From contig NZ_JAOQOK010000001.1 in assembly GCF_025961835.1 (NCBI RefSeq), positions 3,224,001 to 3,288,000 of the forward strand: 64,000 nt of DNA, given 5' to 3'. The number at the start of each line of letters is the position of its first letter. Within the stretch, counting starts at the first letter, position 1. Positions 9,913 through 18,474 of the stretch are shown here, in pieces. Both the position numbers and the translations under genes were made by a program. The stretch is from Sphingobium sp. B2D3C (lineage in GTDB: Bacteria > Pseudomonadota > Alphaproteobacteria > Sphingomonadales > Sphingomonadaceae). Under the pieces are notes generated by a model, which worked only from the letters and a program-made list of their open reading frames with translations, was not told the origin of the DNA and did no database searches.

Positions 9913-11075
9913 TCGGCCGCCACGGCGCTGGCATTGGCAGCATCGCTCATCTCGGCTTCCAGCTTGGCCGCTTCGATCTCGGCCGCCTTGGCTTCCACCA
10001 GCGAAACGATGTGGTCGATCATCTGGGCATCGTTGATGTGGTGATCGGTCACGCCGGAGAGGTAGACCATATGTTTGCCATTGCCGCCTCCGGTGAGGCC
10101 GATGTCCGTCTCCCGCGCTTCGCCGGGGCCATTGACCACGCAGCCCAGCACGGAAAGCGAGATCGGCGTGTTGATGTGCTGAAGGCGGCTCTCCAGTGCC
10201 TCGACCGTGCGGATCACATCGAAGCCCTGCCTTGCGCAGCTCGGGCAGGAGACGACGCGGACACCGCGTGTGCGGATGCCGAGCGACTTGAGGATTTCGT
10301 AGCCGACACGCACTTCCTCTTCCGGCTCGGCGGAGAGCGAAACGCGAATGGTGTCGCCGATGCCGGCCCAGAGCAGGTTGCCGATGCCGATTGCGCTCTT
10401 CACCGTGCCGCCGATCAGCCCGCCGGCTTCGGTGATGCCAAGGTGCAGCGGGCAGTCCACCGCGTCGGCAAGCTGCATATAGGCCGCGACGGCCAGAAAC
10501 ACGTCGCTGGCCTTCACCGCGACCTTATAGTCGTGAAAATCCTGGTCCTGCAGCAGCTTGATATGGTCGAGCGCGCTTTCCACCAGCGCCTCGGGACAGG
10601 GCTCGCCATATTTCTCCAGCAGATCCTTTTCGAGGCTGCCGGCATTCACGCCGATGCGGATCGCACAGCCATTGGCCTTGGCGGCATCCACCACTTCCTT
10701 CACGCGCGCGGCAGAGCCGATATTGCCGGGGTTGATGCGCAGGCAGGCCGCGCCCGCATCGGCGGCTTCCAGCGCGCGTTTATAGTGGAAATGAATGTCT
10801 GCGATGATCGGCACCTTGGCCGCGCGGACGATCTGCTTCATCGCCGCCGTGCTCTCCACGTCCGGGCAGGAAACCCGGATGAGGTCGACACCGGCCTCCT
10901 CGCAGCGGCGGATCTGGTCGATCGTCGCCTTCGCATCGTGGGTCGGCGTGTTGGTCATCGTCTGCACGGTCACCGGCGCGCCGCCGCCGACCGGCACGTT
11001 GCCGACCATGATCTGGCGGCATTCGCGCCGCGCAATGTCGCGCCACGGGCGCAGGCCGGGATTATGCTCTGACAT
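9909..11075 (-). CDS. ispG: 4-hydroxy-3-methylbut-2-en-1-yl diphosphate synthase (IspG/GcpE)
   Basis: IspG is the penultimate enzyme of the non-mevalonate isoprenoid pathway. It reduces 2-C-methyl-D-erythritol 2,4-cyclodiphosphate to HMBPP with a [4Fe-4S] cluster. The 388-residue length is that of the two-domain bacterial form: a TIM barrel, then the cluster domain. Cluster ligands can be placed at Cys277 and Cys280 (SCPSC) and Cys312 ([10 protein letters not shown]), with Glu319 as the usual fourth ligand. The C terminus has an extra Ala/Glu-rich tail of about 25 residues ([17 protein letters not shown]), probably a helix. The stop overlaps the start of the repeat-protein gene, so the two are co-translated. 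In sphingomonads this pathway feeds carotenoids and ubiquinone. Confidence 0.96.
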   Translation of the reverse strand: MSEHNPGLRPWRDIARRECRQIMVGNVPVGGGAPVTVQTMTNTPTHDAKATIDQIRRCEEAGVDLIRVSCPDVESTAAMKQIVRAAKVPIIADIHFHYKRALEAADAGAACLRINPGNIGSAARVKEVVDAAKANGCAIRIGVNAGSLEKDLLEKYGEPCPEALVESALDHIKLLQDQDFHDYKVAVKASDVFLAVAAYMQLADAVDCPLHLGITEAGGLIGGTVKSAIGIGNLLWAGIGDTIRVSLSAEPEEEVRVGYEILKSLGIRTRGVRVVSCPSCARQGFDVIRTVEALESRLQHINTPISLSVLGCVVNGPGEARETDIGLTGGGNGKHMVYLSGVTDHHINDAQMIDHIVSLVEAKAAEIEAAKLEAEMSDAANASAVAAE

Positions 11076-11327
11076 GATTGTCCTTGGAGAGGGGGCGTGT
11101 CCGGGGGTCGGTCATCATCCCGGCGCTTATAGCCCCGCTCTAGGGCAGAGGCGAGGGGGGATTGCGCGGATCAACCCGCCGCGGGGGGCACGGGTCGCAC
11201 CCGTCGCAGGTCGCCATCAGGCGCGCGCGGTAAATCGTCCCGACACGAGACAGGATGCGCCGAGCCGTTGGCATAGGCAGGAACCCGCGAACGCGCGGGA
11301 CGTTTTCATCGCCGGAAGGATCGTGAC

Positions 11328-11597
11328 ATGGCGCATTCACCTGTGCAGGCTTTGAGCTCTGCCGTTCGTCACCCGGGCATTCACGTCAAACCATTCGATG
11401 GCACGGCCATTGGCGCGCGCTACGAGCCAGGCAAGCTCAATCACTGTCCCGATTGCGCCAGCACCCAATGGTATGTCGGACGCGTCAGCGCCCAATGCGC
11501 CGTCTGCGAAACGGCGCTGCCGCTCGCACAGGCCTGCTACGCGACCAGCCCACCGGTGTTCGTGACCCGCTTTGCCAAGCGAGCCAACAAAGCCTAG
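11328..11597 (+). CDS. Small conserved-looking zinc-ribbon protein
   Basis: An 89-residue hypothetical protein. The central part has two CxxC pairs, Cys-Pro-Asp-Cys and Cys-Ala-Val-Cys, about 14 residues apart, spaced as in a four-cysteine zinc ribbon. The N-terminal part (HPGIHVKPFDGTAIGARYEP) and the basic end (RFAKRANKA) do not match any family I recognise. A GGAAGG ribosome site precedes the ATG, and the reading frame stops two bases before the end of the convergent lactonase gene, so it is compactly placed. The preceding 250 bases (11076-11327) hold no other gene that I can see. It could be a nucleic-acid or protein-binding adaptor; no function is assigned. Confidence 0.65.
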   Translation: MAHSPVQALSSAVRHPGIHVKPFDGTAIGARYEPGKLNHCPDCASTQWYVGRVSAQCAVCETALPLAQACYATSPPVFVTRFAKRANKA

Positions 11598-11599
11598 GC

Positions 11600-12505
11600 T
11601 TAGCCGCCAAAGGGCGCCTCGGGCAGACCCGGCACATCGACGGGGAAGCTGAAAATCGCGCCCGCATGCGGCTCGCGTGCCAATGCCGCCTCGTCCAGCC
11701 CAGCCCGCGCCGTGGTGACATAAGCGGTGCGCAGATCCTCACCCCCAAATGCGATCATGGTCGGCCGGCTGACCGGCAGCGTCACCGTCTGGAGGAGTTC
11801 GCCCTCGGGCGAGAGCCGCACCACCCGGCCACCCTCGAACAAGGCGCTCCAGTAACAACCCTCCGCATCGAACGATCCGCCATCGGGGCGCCCGGTGCCG
11901 TGCTCGAACTGGTGAAGGATGCGGCGGTTGGAGAGCGTGCCGCTCGCCGGATCGGCATCATAGGCGCGCAGGGCGTGGCTGGGGGTGTCCGCGTGGCAGA
12001 AGGTCGTCCCCGACGCATTGAAGGCAGCCGCGTTGCAGGTGAGCATGCCGCCTTCGATCAGGTCGATCGCCCCATCCCTGCCGACGCGATAGAGCGCGGC
12101 ATCATGCGCGCTCTTGGCCATGTTGACGCTGCCCACCCAGAACCGCCCGGCCGAATCCGTCCGCCCATCATTGAAGCGCAGGTCCGGCTTGTCCGCGAGA
12201 ATCTGATCGCCAAAGGGCTGCGGCTCGGAGCCCCAGTCGGCCAGAATGGCGAGGCCGTCTTTCATCGCCAGCAGCAAGCCACCGGCTGCGCGGAAGGCGA
12301 AGCAGCCGACCGGCTGGGCGAAGGCGCGCAACTCGTCCGCGCCCGTTTCGGGGTCGAAGCGGTGCAGTTCGTTGCGCAGGATGTCCACCCAGTAAAGCCG
12401 GCGCTCGGCGGCGTGCCAGCGCGGCCCTTCGCCAAGCGCGGCGCGGGCATCGAGCGCGACCGATACGGCGGGCGAAGCTGCGGGGGCGGAGGGATGTGAC
12501 GTCAT
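11600..12505 (-). CDS. SMP-30/gluconolactonase (regucalcin-like) family lactonase
   Basis: A 301-residue six-bladed beta-propeller hydrolase of the SMP-30/LRE family, whose members open sugar lactones such as gluconolactone, xylonolactone or arabinonolactone with a divalent metal. The metal ligands match the family: Glu26 (ALGEGPRW), Asn158 (LTCNAAAF) and Asp208 (GRPDGGSFD). The substrate-contact pair Asn112-Asp113 (RFNDGR) is also present. AGGAG lies nine bases before the ATG. No sugar dehydrogenase or transporter gene is adjacent, so the sugar cannot be named. The next gene upstream on the same strand is the siroheme-type gene, with a 49-base gap. Confidence 0.85.
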   Translation of the reverse strand: MTSHPSAPAASPAVSVALDARAALGEGPRWHAAERRLYWVDILRNELHRFDPETGADELRAFAQPVGCFAFRAAGGLLLAMKDGLAILADWGSEPQPFGDQILADKPDLRFNDGRTDSAGRFWVGSVNMAKSAHDAALYRVGRDGAIDLIEGGMLTCNAAAFNASGTTFCHADTPSHALRAYDADPASGTLSNRRILHQFEHGTGRPDGGSFDAEGCYWSALFEGGRVVRLSPEGELLQTVTLPVSRPTMIAFGGEDLRTAYVTTARAGLDEAALAREPHAGAIFSFPVDVPGLPEAPFGG

Positions 12506-12554
12506 GAACGATCTCCTGAGCCGGTATTCCCGGCGCTCACGGCGGAAAGGCCTA

Positions 12555-13325
12555 TCAATCCTCGGCCGGGACGAGCCAGACGGTCAGCCCCGGCAGTTCG
12601 GGCGGGGCTTCTTCCGCGCTGAGCGGCAGGCGTTCCGCGTCGGCGCGGGCGCGGGCGAGAATGGCGGGCGGGGTGTCGGGGGCGAACAGGATGCGGTCTG
12701 CCTGGCCCAGCGTGCGGGCCTCCCGAACCGTCAGGTCATCCGGGTCGTCCGAGCGCAAGGCGATGACATGCACGGCGCGCGAGGCGGGCGCGATGCGTGC
12801 TTCCAGCCACGGGTCTACCGCAGGCGTGCCGAAGGGGTCGAGCATGCCGCCCGGCGCCAGCGCCTCGCCAAGCGCGCGGCGGCGGTCGCAGGCATCGGGC
12901 CAGGCCTCCCGCATTGCGGCCTTGGCGGCATTGAGCGCGCTGGCGAGGGCGCCGAGCCGGGCCGGGAGGATCGTCTCCAGCCGCTGGCGCAAGGCTGCGG
13001 CCAGCCCCGAGGAGGCGCCGCCTGTGGAAACGGCGATCAATACCGGATCGCGGTCGACAATGGCGGGCGTCGTGAAATCGCACAGCGCCGGCCGGTCGAC
13101 GACATTGACCAGCAGTCCGCGTGCCTTCAGCCGCTCTGCGGCGGCTTGAGCGGCTGTTTCATCCTCCACCGCCACGAAGGCGATGCGGGCAGTGGCATTC
13201 TCGTCCGCAACCGGCACGCCGCCGGCCCGCTCGATCAGCCGGCGCTTGGCGTCCGCGGCCTCCCCAGTGCCAAGCAGGATGACAGGCTGGCCCGACAGGG
13301 TGACGAAGAGCGGAAGGCTGTGCAT
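12555..13325 (-). CDS. Siroheme synthase N-terminal-domain protein (precorrin-2 dehydrogenase / ferrochelatase-like)
   Basis: Resembles the CysG-N half of siroheme synthase, which oxidises precorrin-2 to sirohydrochlorin with NAD+ and then inserts iron. The Rossmann motif VILLGTGEAADAKRR spans 15-29; AVSTGGASSGLA near 100 is the conserved STxGxSP-type loop, here with Ala-Ser instead of Ser-Pro. The 256 residues exceed the usual 200-220 of a lone CysG-N. Residues 183-230 (including DDPDDLTVREARTLGQADRILF) look like the first part of the SUMT methyltransferase domain, with the GPGD-type motif degraded. I read this as a shrunken remnant of full CysG. AGGAGAG precedes the ATG. Sulfite or nitrite reductase genes, the usual users of siroheme, are not in view. 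Confidence 0.8.
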   Translation of the reverse strand: MHSLPLFVTLSGQPVILLGTGEAADAKRRLIERAGGVPVADENATARIAFVAVEDETAAQAAAERLKARGLLVNVVDRPALCDFTTPAIVDRDPVLIAVSTGGASSGLAAALRQRLETILPARLGALASALNAAKAAMREAWPDACDRRRALGEALAPGGMLDPFGTPAVDPWLEARIAPASRAVHVIALRSDDPDDLTVREARTLGQADRILFAPDTPPAILARARADAERLPLSAEEAPPELPGLTVWLVPAED

Positions 13326-13377
13326 GGCGCTCTCCTAGCCGGTCCTGGTCCGTCCGTCTGCCCCTTGCGACCGATGC

Positions 13378-14640
13378 TCAGTCCTTGAGAAAATCCGGCA
13401 GGCGCTCGGCGGCGATGATCGTCTCGGGCATGATGCGGTCGGCAACGACGGCGAATTGGTCGCCATCCACCATCACTTCGGGCACCAGCGCGCGCGAATT
13501 GTAGGTGCTCGCCATCGTTGCGCCATAGGCACCGGCGGTGCGGAAGATGCCGAGATCGCCGGTCTTCACCACGTCGATATCGCGGGCCATGGCGAAGGTG
13601 TCGCCGCTCTCGCAGACCGGGCCAGCAATGTTGGCCACGATCCGCTCGCCGGTCGGCGCGACAGCCTCGAAGTCGTGGAAGGCATCGTACATGGCCGGCC
13701 GGGCGAGGTCGTTCATGGCCGCATCGACGATCACATAGGGGCGAATGACGCCGGGCTTCACCCAGATGACGCGGGTGAGCAGCACGCCGGCATTGCCGAC
13801 GATCACGCGGCCCGGCTCGAAATAGAGCGTGACGTCCCAGCCCTTGGTCGCCCGTTCCACCATCGCGCCATAATCGGCGGGCGTCGGGGGTACCTTCGTG
13901 CGTTCATAGGGCACGCCGAGTCCACCACCCAGATCGATGCGGTCGATGGTGTGGCCAGCCGCGCGCAACTCGCCCATCAGCGCGCCGATCTTGCCATAGG
14001 CGGCTTCGAGCGGGGCGAGGTCGAACAACTGGCTGCCAATATGCGTGGCGATGCCGCGCAGGTTGAGGCCGGGCAGAGCGCAAAGCCGCTCGAAGATGCC
14101 GCCCGCCTGATCGATGGGAACGCCGAACTTGTTCTCCTTCATGCCGGTGGAGATCTTGGCGTGCGTGCCGGCATCGACATCCGGGTTGACGCGCAGCACG
14201 GCATCGGCGGTCTTGCCCATCGCGGCGGCGATCTCGGCGAGGACGGCGCCCTCCTCCTCCAGCTCGATGTTGAACTGGCCGATCCCGGCTTCCAGCGCCG
14301 CGCTCAGTTCAGCGCGAGTCTTGCCAACGCCGGAGAAGACGATGTCCTTGGCCGGCATGCCTGCCGCCAGCGCGCGCTGCATCTCGCCGCCCGAGACGAT
14401 ATCCGCGCCATAGCCCTCGCGCGCCAGCACGCGCAGCACGGAGAGATTGGGGTTGGCCTTGATGGCAAAGGCGATGTGCTTGCGGGGCAGGCCGGCCAGC
14501 GCCTCGCGGAACACGCGGGCATGGCGCTCCAGCGTCGCGCGCGAATAGATGTAGACCGGTGTCCCGACAGCCTCAGCAATTGCCGCCATCGGCACGTCCT
14601 CGGCGTGCAGCACGCCATCCCTGTAAGCGAAATGATCCAT
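13378..14640 (-). CDS. lysA: Diaminopimelate decarboxylase
   Basis: LysA removes CO2 from meso-diaminopimelate to make L-lysine, the last step of that pathway, using pyridoxal phosphate on a fold type III barrel. The 420-residue length is normal. The PLP lysine is Lys61 in AFAIKANPN; GGGLGVPY binds the phosphate, and CESGDTF supplies the cross-subunit cysteine motif. TAGAYGATMASTYNSR near the C terminus is a family signature. The ribosome site is weak (AGGGGCGCAGATC). A 151-base gap separates it from the divergent msrP gene and must hold promoters in both directions, though I see no clear boxes there. In the usual alphaproteobacterial order it sits with argH; here it does not. Confidence 0.95.
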   Translation of the reverse strand: MDHFAYRDGVLHAEDVPMAAIAEAVGTPVYIYSRATLERHARVFREALAGLPRKHIAFAIKANPNLSVLRVLAREGYGADIVSGGEMQRALAAGMPAKDIVFSGVGKTRAELSAALEAGIGQFNIELEEEGAVLAEIAAAMGKTADAVLRVNPDVDAGTHAKISTGMKENKFGVPIDQAGGIFERLCALPGLNLRGIATHIGSQLFDLAPLEAAYGKIGALMGELRAAGHTIDRIDLGGGLGVPYERTKVPPTPADYGAMVERATKGWDVTLYFEPGRVIVGNAGVLLTRVIWVKPGVIRPYVIVDAAMNDLARPAMYDAFHDFEAVAPTGERIVANIAGPVCESGDTFAMARDIDVVKTGDLGIFRTAGAYGATMASTYNSRALVPEVMVDGDQFAVVADRIMPETIIAAERLPDFLKD

Positions 14641-14791
14641 GATCTGCGCCCCTAGAGGCTGGTGCGACGGATGGAAACCGGCTTTTGCGTCTGGCGGGAG
14701 CGGATAATGCCCCTTCGGTCATGGCCATGTTCATTGCACATGCAGCCAAGGGCAGGCATTGTTCCATCTCTGGGGGCAGGAGAGTTTTGCC

Positions 14792-15730
14792 ATGCTGATC
14801 CGTCAATCTGCCGACCTGACCGAAAACGACGTCACCGATGAAGCGCTGTATCTGCGCCGGCGCGAGTTCATTGCCGGTGTGGCCGGCATCGGCGCGGCGG
14901 GTCTGATCGCGCCGGCGGCGATGGCGGCGGATGCGCCGGCGACAGTCAAATTCTCACCCAACAAGATGAAGATCGATGAGACGCTGACGCCCTTTGCGGA
15001 CGTCTCGACCTACAATAATTTCTACGAGTTCGGCACCGACAAGAGCGACCCGGCGGCCAATGCCGGCAGTCTGCGAATTGCGCCCTGGACCGTCACCGTG
15101 GATGGCTTGTGCCAGAAGCCGCGTAAGTTCGATATTTCGGACATCGTGCGCCGCTTTCCACTGGAAGAGCGCATCTACCGGATGCGCTGCGTCGAGGCCT
15201 GGTCTATGGTCATTCCATGGATCGGCTTTCCGCTCTCCGCGCTGCTGCGCGAGGTGGAGCCGCTCGGTAGCGCCAAGTTCGTGGCCTTCCAGACCCTCAA
15301 TGATCCCAAGCAGATGCCCGGCCAGCGCCGGAACGTGATCGAATGGCCCTATCGCGAAGGCCTGCGGCTGGATGAGGCGATGAATCCCCTCACGCTGCTT
15401 TCGGTGGGCCTCTATGGCCGCCTGCTGCCCCGCCAGAACGGCGCGCCCATTCGCTTGGTCGTGCCGTGGAAATATGGCTTCAAGGGCATCAAGTCGATCG
15501 TGCGGATCACGCTAACCGACCGCCAGCCGCGCACCAGCTGGCAGATGCTCGCGCCCGACGAATATGGCTTTTACGGCAATGTGAACCCGGATGTGGATCA
15601 TCCTCGCTGGTCGCAGGCGCGTGAGCGGCGCATCGGCGAGCTGCTGCGCCGCAAGACGCTGCCGTTCAATGGCTATGGCGATCAGGTTGCGAGCCTCTAT
15701 CGCGGCATGAACCCCAAGAAGCTTTACTAA
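14792..15730 (+). CDS. msrP: Protein-methionine-sulfoxide reductase catalytic subunit MsrP (YedY)
   Basis: A periplasmic molybdopterin enzyme that reduces methionine sulfoxide in oxidised envelope proteins, with electrons from MsrQ. The 312-residue precursor has a Tat signal: the arginine run at 22-24 in LRRREFIAG, then a hydrophobic stretch to a likely cut after AMA near 46. Cys133 (YRMRCVEAW) is the expected molybdenum ligand. The family segments DPKQMPGQR and [11 protein letters not shown] are present. I chose the ATG at 14792, preceded by GCAGGAGAG, over one 33 bases upstream; the Tat signal then begins with the usual polar leader. msrQ starts four bases after the stop. Confidence 0.94.
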   Translation: MLIRQSADLTENDVTDEALYLRRREFIAGVAGIGAAGLIAPAAMAADAPATVKFSPNKMKIDETLTPFADVSTYNNFYEFGTDKSDPAANAGSLRIAPWTVTVDGLCQKPRKFDISDIVRRFPLEERIYRMRCVEAWSMVIPWIGFPLSALLREVEPLGSAKFVAFQTLNDPKQMPGQRRNVIEWPYREGLRLDEAMNPLTLLSVGLYGRLLPRQNGAPIRLVVPWKYGFKGIKSIVRITLTDRQPRTSWQMLAPDEYGFYGNVNPDVDHPRWSQARERRIGELLRRKTLPFNGYGDQVASLYRGMNPKKLY

Positions 15731-15734
15731 CGGC

Positions 15735-16382
15735 ATGACCAGGAAGACGCGCGATCGCCTGATCTCGGCGCTGGTCTGGCTGCTGTGCGTGGCGCCCCTA
15801 CTGCTGTTCGTCTGGCAGGGCCTGACCGGTGGGCTGACGTCCAATCCCATCGAATATGTGTTGCGCGAGCTGGGTCTGTGGGGCCTGCGCTTCCTCTGTA
15901 TCACGCTGGCGATCAGCCCGTTCGCCAAGCTGCTTAAGATGCCGGCGCTACTCCGTTATCGCCGCCGCATTGGCCTGTGGGCCTTTGCCTATGTGGCGCT
16001 GCATCTGGTCATGTATGTGGCAGTGGACCAGCAGTTCGGCTGGTCGTTCATCGTCGCGGATATCGTCAAGCGGCCCTATATCACCATCGGCATGGCAGCC
16101 TTCGTGCTGCTGGTCCCGCTGGCGATCACCTCCGCCAATCGCATCCGGCGCAAGATGCGCGTGCGCGCATGGCGGCGTTTGCACCAGCTTGTCTACCTCA
16201 TCGCGATCATGGGCGTGGTGCATTATTTCCTGCTGGTGAAGGCCGATACGCGCTCGCCGCTGATTTATGGGGGGATCGTGGCGGCACTGCTCGGCTGGCG
16301 AGCGGTCATGCGGTTGCGCGCAGGGCCTGCGCGGCCGGCTTCCGCAGCATCCCAGCTGGACCAGCCTGCCCCGAGCCTTTAG
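15735..16382 (+). CDS. msrQ: Heme-binding membrane subunit MsrQ (YedZ)
   Basis: MsrQ is the inner-membrane b-type cytochrome that takes electrons from the quinone pool or flavin reductase and passes them to MsrP. The 215-residue product has about six hydrophobic helices. The ferric-reductase-like segments GLWAFAYVALHLVMYV, WRRLHQLVYLIAIMGVVHY carry the histidines likely to hold heme. The C-terminal 25 residues after the last helix are polar and Ala/Pro-rich. It begins four bases after msrP, so the pair is one operon; envelope oxidative stress is the usual signal in other bacteria, but no operator can be seen here. Confidence 0.93.
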   Translation: MTRKTRDRLISALVWLLCVAPLLLFVWQGLTGGLTSNPIEYVLRELGLWGLRFLCITLAISPFAKLLKMPALLRYRRRIGLWAFAYVALHLVMYVAVDQQFGWSFIVADIVKRPYITIGMAAFVLLVPLAITSANRIRRKMRVRAWRRLHQLVYLIAIMGVVHYFLLVKADTRSPLIYGGIVAALLGWRAVMRLRAGPARPASAASQLDQPAPSL

Positions 16383-16415
16383 CGTCAGGCCCGTCATCAG
16401 GGGGATGGGCGCGAC

Positions 16416-17303
16416 ATGCCGTTTCGGTTGAGATCGTCCGATACATCCGTGGAGGAGGGTTTCCGCCGGATCGCCTGCGAGCGGCTGGATGAAGCGCTCG
16501 CTCTCATTCGCGGCGTTGAGGAGCCGCCCGCGCGGATCGTTCATCAGCTGCGGCGGACCTGCAAGGCGATGCGCGGCCTGCTGCGGCTCGTCCGCCCCGC
16601 CTTTCCAGCCTATCAAACCGAAAATGCCGCCTTCCGGGATATCGCAGCAATGCTTTCCGGCGCGCGGGACAGCGCGGTGCTGATCGAGACGCTGGATAGC
16701 CTGAACGATGCGGACGAGGCGCGCCAGGATTGGACGACGCTGCGGTCCCACTGGGCAGTGCCGGGGCATGATGCTGCCGGGGCTATGGCCGAGCAGATCG
16801 AGGGATGTCGGGCGCCGTTTCTCGCCGCCCGCGTCCGCGCGCCGACATGGGCGCTCAGCGCGCGGGGCGAGGACGCGATCCTGCCGGGCTTGCGCAAGAC
16901 GTACCGACAGGCCCGGCAAGCGATGCGCGGGCTCGAGGCCGTCAGCGGAACGCCCGCTGCTGCGCAAGCCAGTCATGCATGGCGCAAGCACGTCAAATAT
17001 CACGGCCAGCACGTCCGGTTACTGAGCCGATTGAACCCGGAACAGGCCAAGCGGCGCCTTGCCAGGATCGATCGTCTCGGCGACCTACTGGGCGACCGGC
17101 ACGATCTCGACATGCTGATCGCGCGCCTGCGTCAGGATGGCGGATTGCTGTCCGACCCCGCTGCAGCGGCGCAACTCGCTGCCTTGGCGCACAAACGCGC
17201 CGAGGCTCTTGCCCGCAAGGCGACCCGGCTGGGCAAGGCGTTGTTCGCGGAGAAACCCTCAGACTTCGCCGCGCACTGGGCCATCCCGCCGCACCGGCGC
17301 TAA
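16416..17303 (+). CDS. CHAD domain protein
   Basis: A 295-residue protein built of a CHAD domain, a helical fold rich in conserved His and basic residues that binds inorganic polyphosphate in characterised members. Visible signatures are PARIVHQLRRTCKAMRGLLRL near 37-57 and AWRKHVKYHGQHVRLL near 190. The C-terminal third (LARIDRLGDLLGDRHDLDML) is the second repeat of the fold. No CYTH (triphosphate tunnel) domain is attached, so it is the solo type. It starts 33 bases after msrQ on the same strand and may share that transcript. A Ppx/GppA gene lies 10 kb away; a polyphosphate link is possible but unproven. Confidence 0.82.
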   Translation: MPFRLRSSDTSVEEGFRRIACERLDEALALIRGVEEPPARIVHQLRRTCKAMRGLLRLVRPAFPAYQTENAAFRDIAAMLSGARDSAVLIETLDSLNDADEARQDWTTLRSHWAVPGHDAAGAMAEQIEGCRAPFLAARVRAPTWALSARGEDAILPGLRKTYRQARQAMRGLEAVSGTPAAAQASHAWRKHVKYHGQHVRLLSRLNPEQAKRRLARIDRLGDLLGDRHDLDMLIARLRQDGGLLSDPAAAAQLAALAHKRAEALARKATRLGKALFAEKPSDFAAHWAIPPHRR

Positions 17304-17307
17304 CCGT

Positions 17308-18315
17308 TCAGCTGTCGCCGCGGATGTCCGAGAGTTTGCGCTCCCATGCCAGCGCGTGATCGACGATGGTGTTGAGGTCCGCATAAGCGGGCTGCCAGGG
17401 CAGCGTGGCCTTGATGCGGCGGTTGTCGGAGATGAGCGCCGGCGGATCGCCAGCGCGCCGGCCTTCGATGCGGCGCTCCACCTTGCGGTTCGTCACCCGG
17501 TCCACCGCGTCGAGTACGTCCAGCACCGAGAAGCCACGGCCATAGCCGCAGTTCATCGTCAGATTGCGCTCCGGCTCGGCCATGAGCGCTTCCAGCGCCA
17601 GCACATGTGCGGCAGCCAGATCGCTCACATGGATGTAATCGCGCACACCGGTGCCATCCGGCGTGTCGAAATCCGTGCCGAAGACCGCGACGCTCTCGCG
17701 CTTGCCCAGTGCCGCTTCCACCGCGACCTTGATGAGGTGGGTCGCACCCGCCGTCGACTGGCCGGACCGCCCCTGCGGGTCCGCGCCGGCGACGTTGAAA
17801 TAGCGCAGCGCGCAGAAATTGAGCGGATGGGCCGCGGCGACGTCCGCCAGCATGATCTCGGTCATCAGCTTAGACATGCCGTAAGGGTTGATCGGCTGCT
17901 TGGGGCTGTCTTCGGGCACCGGGCTTTCCTTCGGAATACCGTAGGTGGCGGCGGTGGAGGAAAAGATGAAGTGCGGCACGCCGGCCTGAACAGCCGCCTC
18001 GATGAGGGCGCGGCTGTTGGCGGTGTTGTTGCGATAATATTTGAGCGGATTCTCGACGGATTCAGGAACGATGATGGAGCCTGCGAAGTGCATGATGCCC
18101 TTGACGTCATGCTGCCGCAGCACGCCTTCCATGAACGCGGCGTCGCCGATATCGCCTTCCACGAACGCGGCTTTCTCATGCACGGCCCAGCGGAAGCCGG
18201 TGGTGAGATTATCGACCACGACGACCGGCCATCCCCCATCAACCAGCGCCAGCACGGCGTGGCTGCCGATATAGCCGGCGCCGCCGGTGACGAGGATGGT
18301 GGGCTTGTCGGTCAT
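17308..18315 (-). CDS. galE: UDP-glucose 4-epimerase
   Basis: GalE interconverts UDP-glucose and UDP-galactose with tightly bound NAD+, supplying galactose for exopolysaccharide and glycolipid. The 335-residue length is typical. The NAD motif TGGAGYIGSH is at 10-19. The catalytic residues can be placed at Ser119-Ser120 (FIFSSTAATYG) and at Tyr145 and Lys149 in NPYGMSK. Other fixed family segments such as LRYFNVAGA and DYIHVSDLA are intact. It lies convergent with the CHAD gene (4-base gap) and downstream of manC and a micro-gene on the same strand, a small sugar-nucleotide group. Confidence 0.95.
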   Translation of the reverse strand: MTDKPTILVTGGAGYIGSHAVLALVDGGWPVVVVDNLTTGFRWAVHEKAAFVEGDIGDAAFMEGVLRQHDVKGIMHFAGSIIVPESVENPLKYYRNNTANSRALIEAAVQAGVPHFIFSSTAATYGIPKESPVPEDSPKQPINPYGMSKLMTEIMLADVAAAHPLNFCALRYFNVAGADPQGRSGQSTAGATHLIKVAVEAALGKRESVAVFGTDFDTPDGTGVRDYIHVSDLAAAHVLALEALMAEPERNLTMNCGYGRGFSVLDVLDAVDRVTNRKVERRIEGRRAGDPPALISDNRRIKATLPWQPAYADLNTIVDHALAWERKLSDIRGDS

Positions 18316-18384
18316 CGGATTGTCCTTGCTGCGTGGGGCCGCCTTGCCACGAGCGTGTTGAGCTTGGAAGTGCCCTTTGCCGCT

Positions 18385-18474
18385 CTACACGAACTGCGCG
18401 ACAACCGGCAGGACGATCATCAACGCCAAGACGATCAGCAGTGCCCGCAGCCAGTGAGGGCGGGCGCGATTCAT
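18385..18474 (-). CDS. 29-residue single-span membrane peptide overlapping manC
   Basis: A tiny open frame starting with an ATG that overlaps the manC stop (ATGA). It encodes a short basic head (MNRARPHWLR), then one hydrophobic run (ALLIVLALMIVLPVVAQFV), and stops with TAG. The layout is that of a single-helix inner-membrane micro-protein with positive residues inside. Evidence is only the start-stop coupling, the clean charge-hydrophobic pattern and the absence of other genes in the 155-base gap. It could be chance, since GC-rich non-coding DNA often yields hydrophobic frames. Confidence 0.45.
   Translation of the reverse strand: MNRARPHWLRALLIVLALMIVLPVVAQFV

Noticed and set aside
14573..14806. 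A 77-codon minus-strand frame upstream of lysA
   Set aside because: Overlaps the start of lysA and the beginning of msrP, has no homology, and occupies the divergent promoter region.
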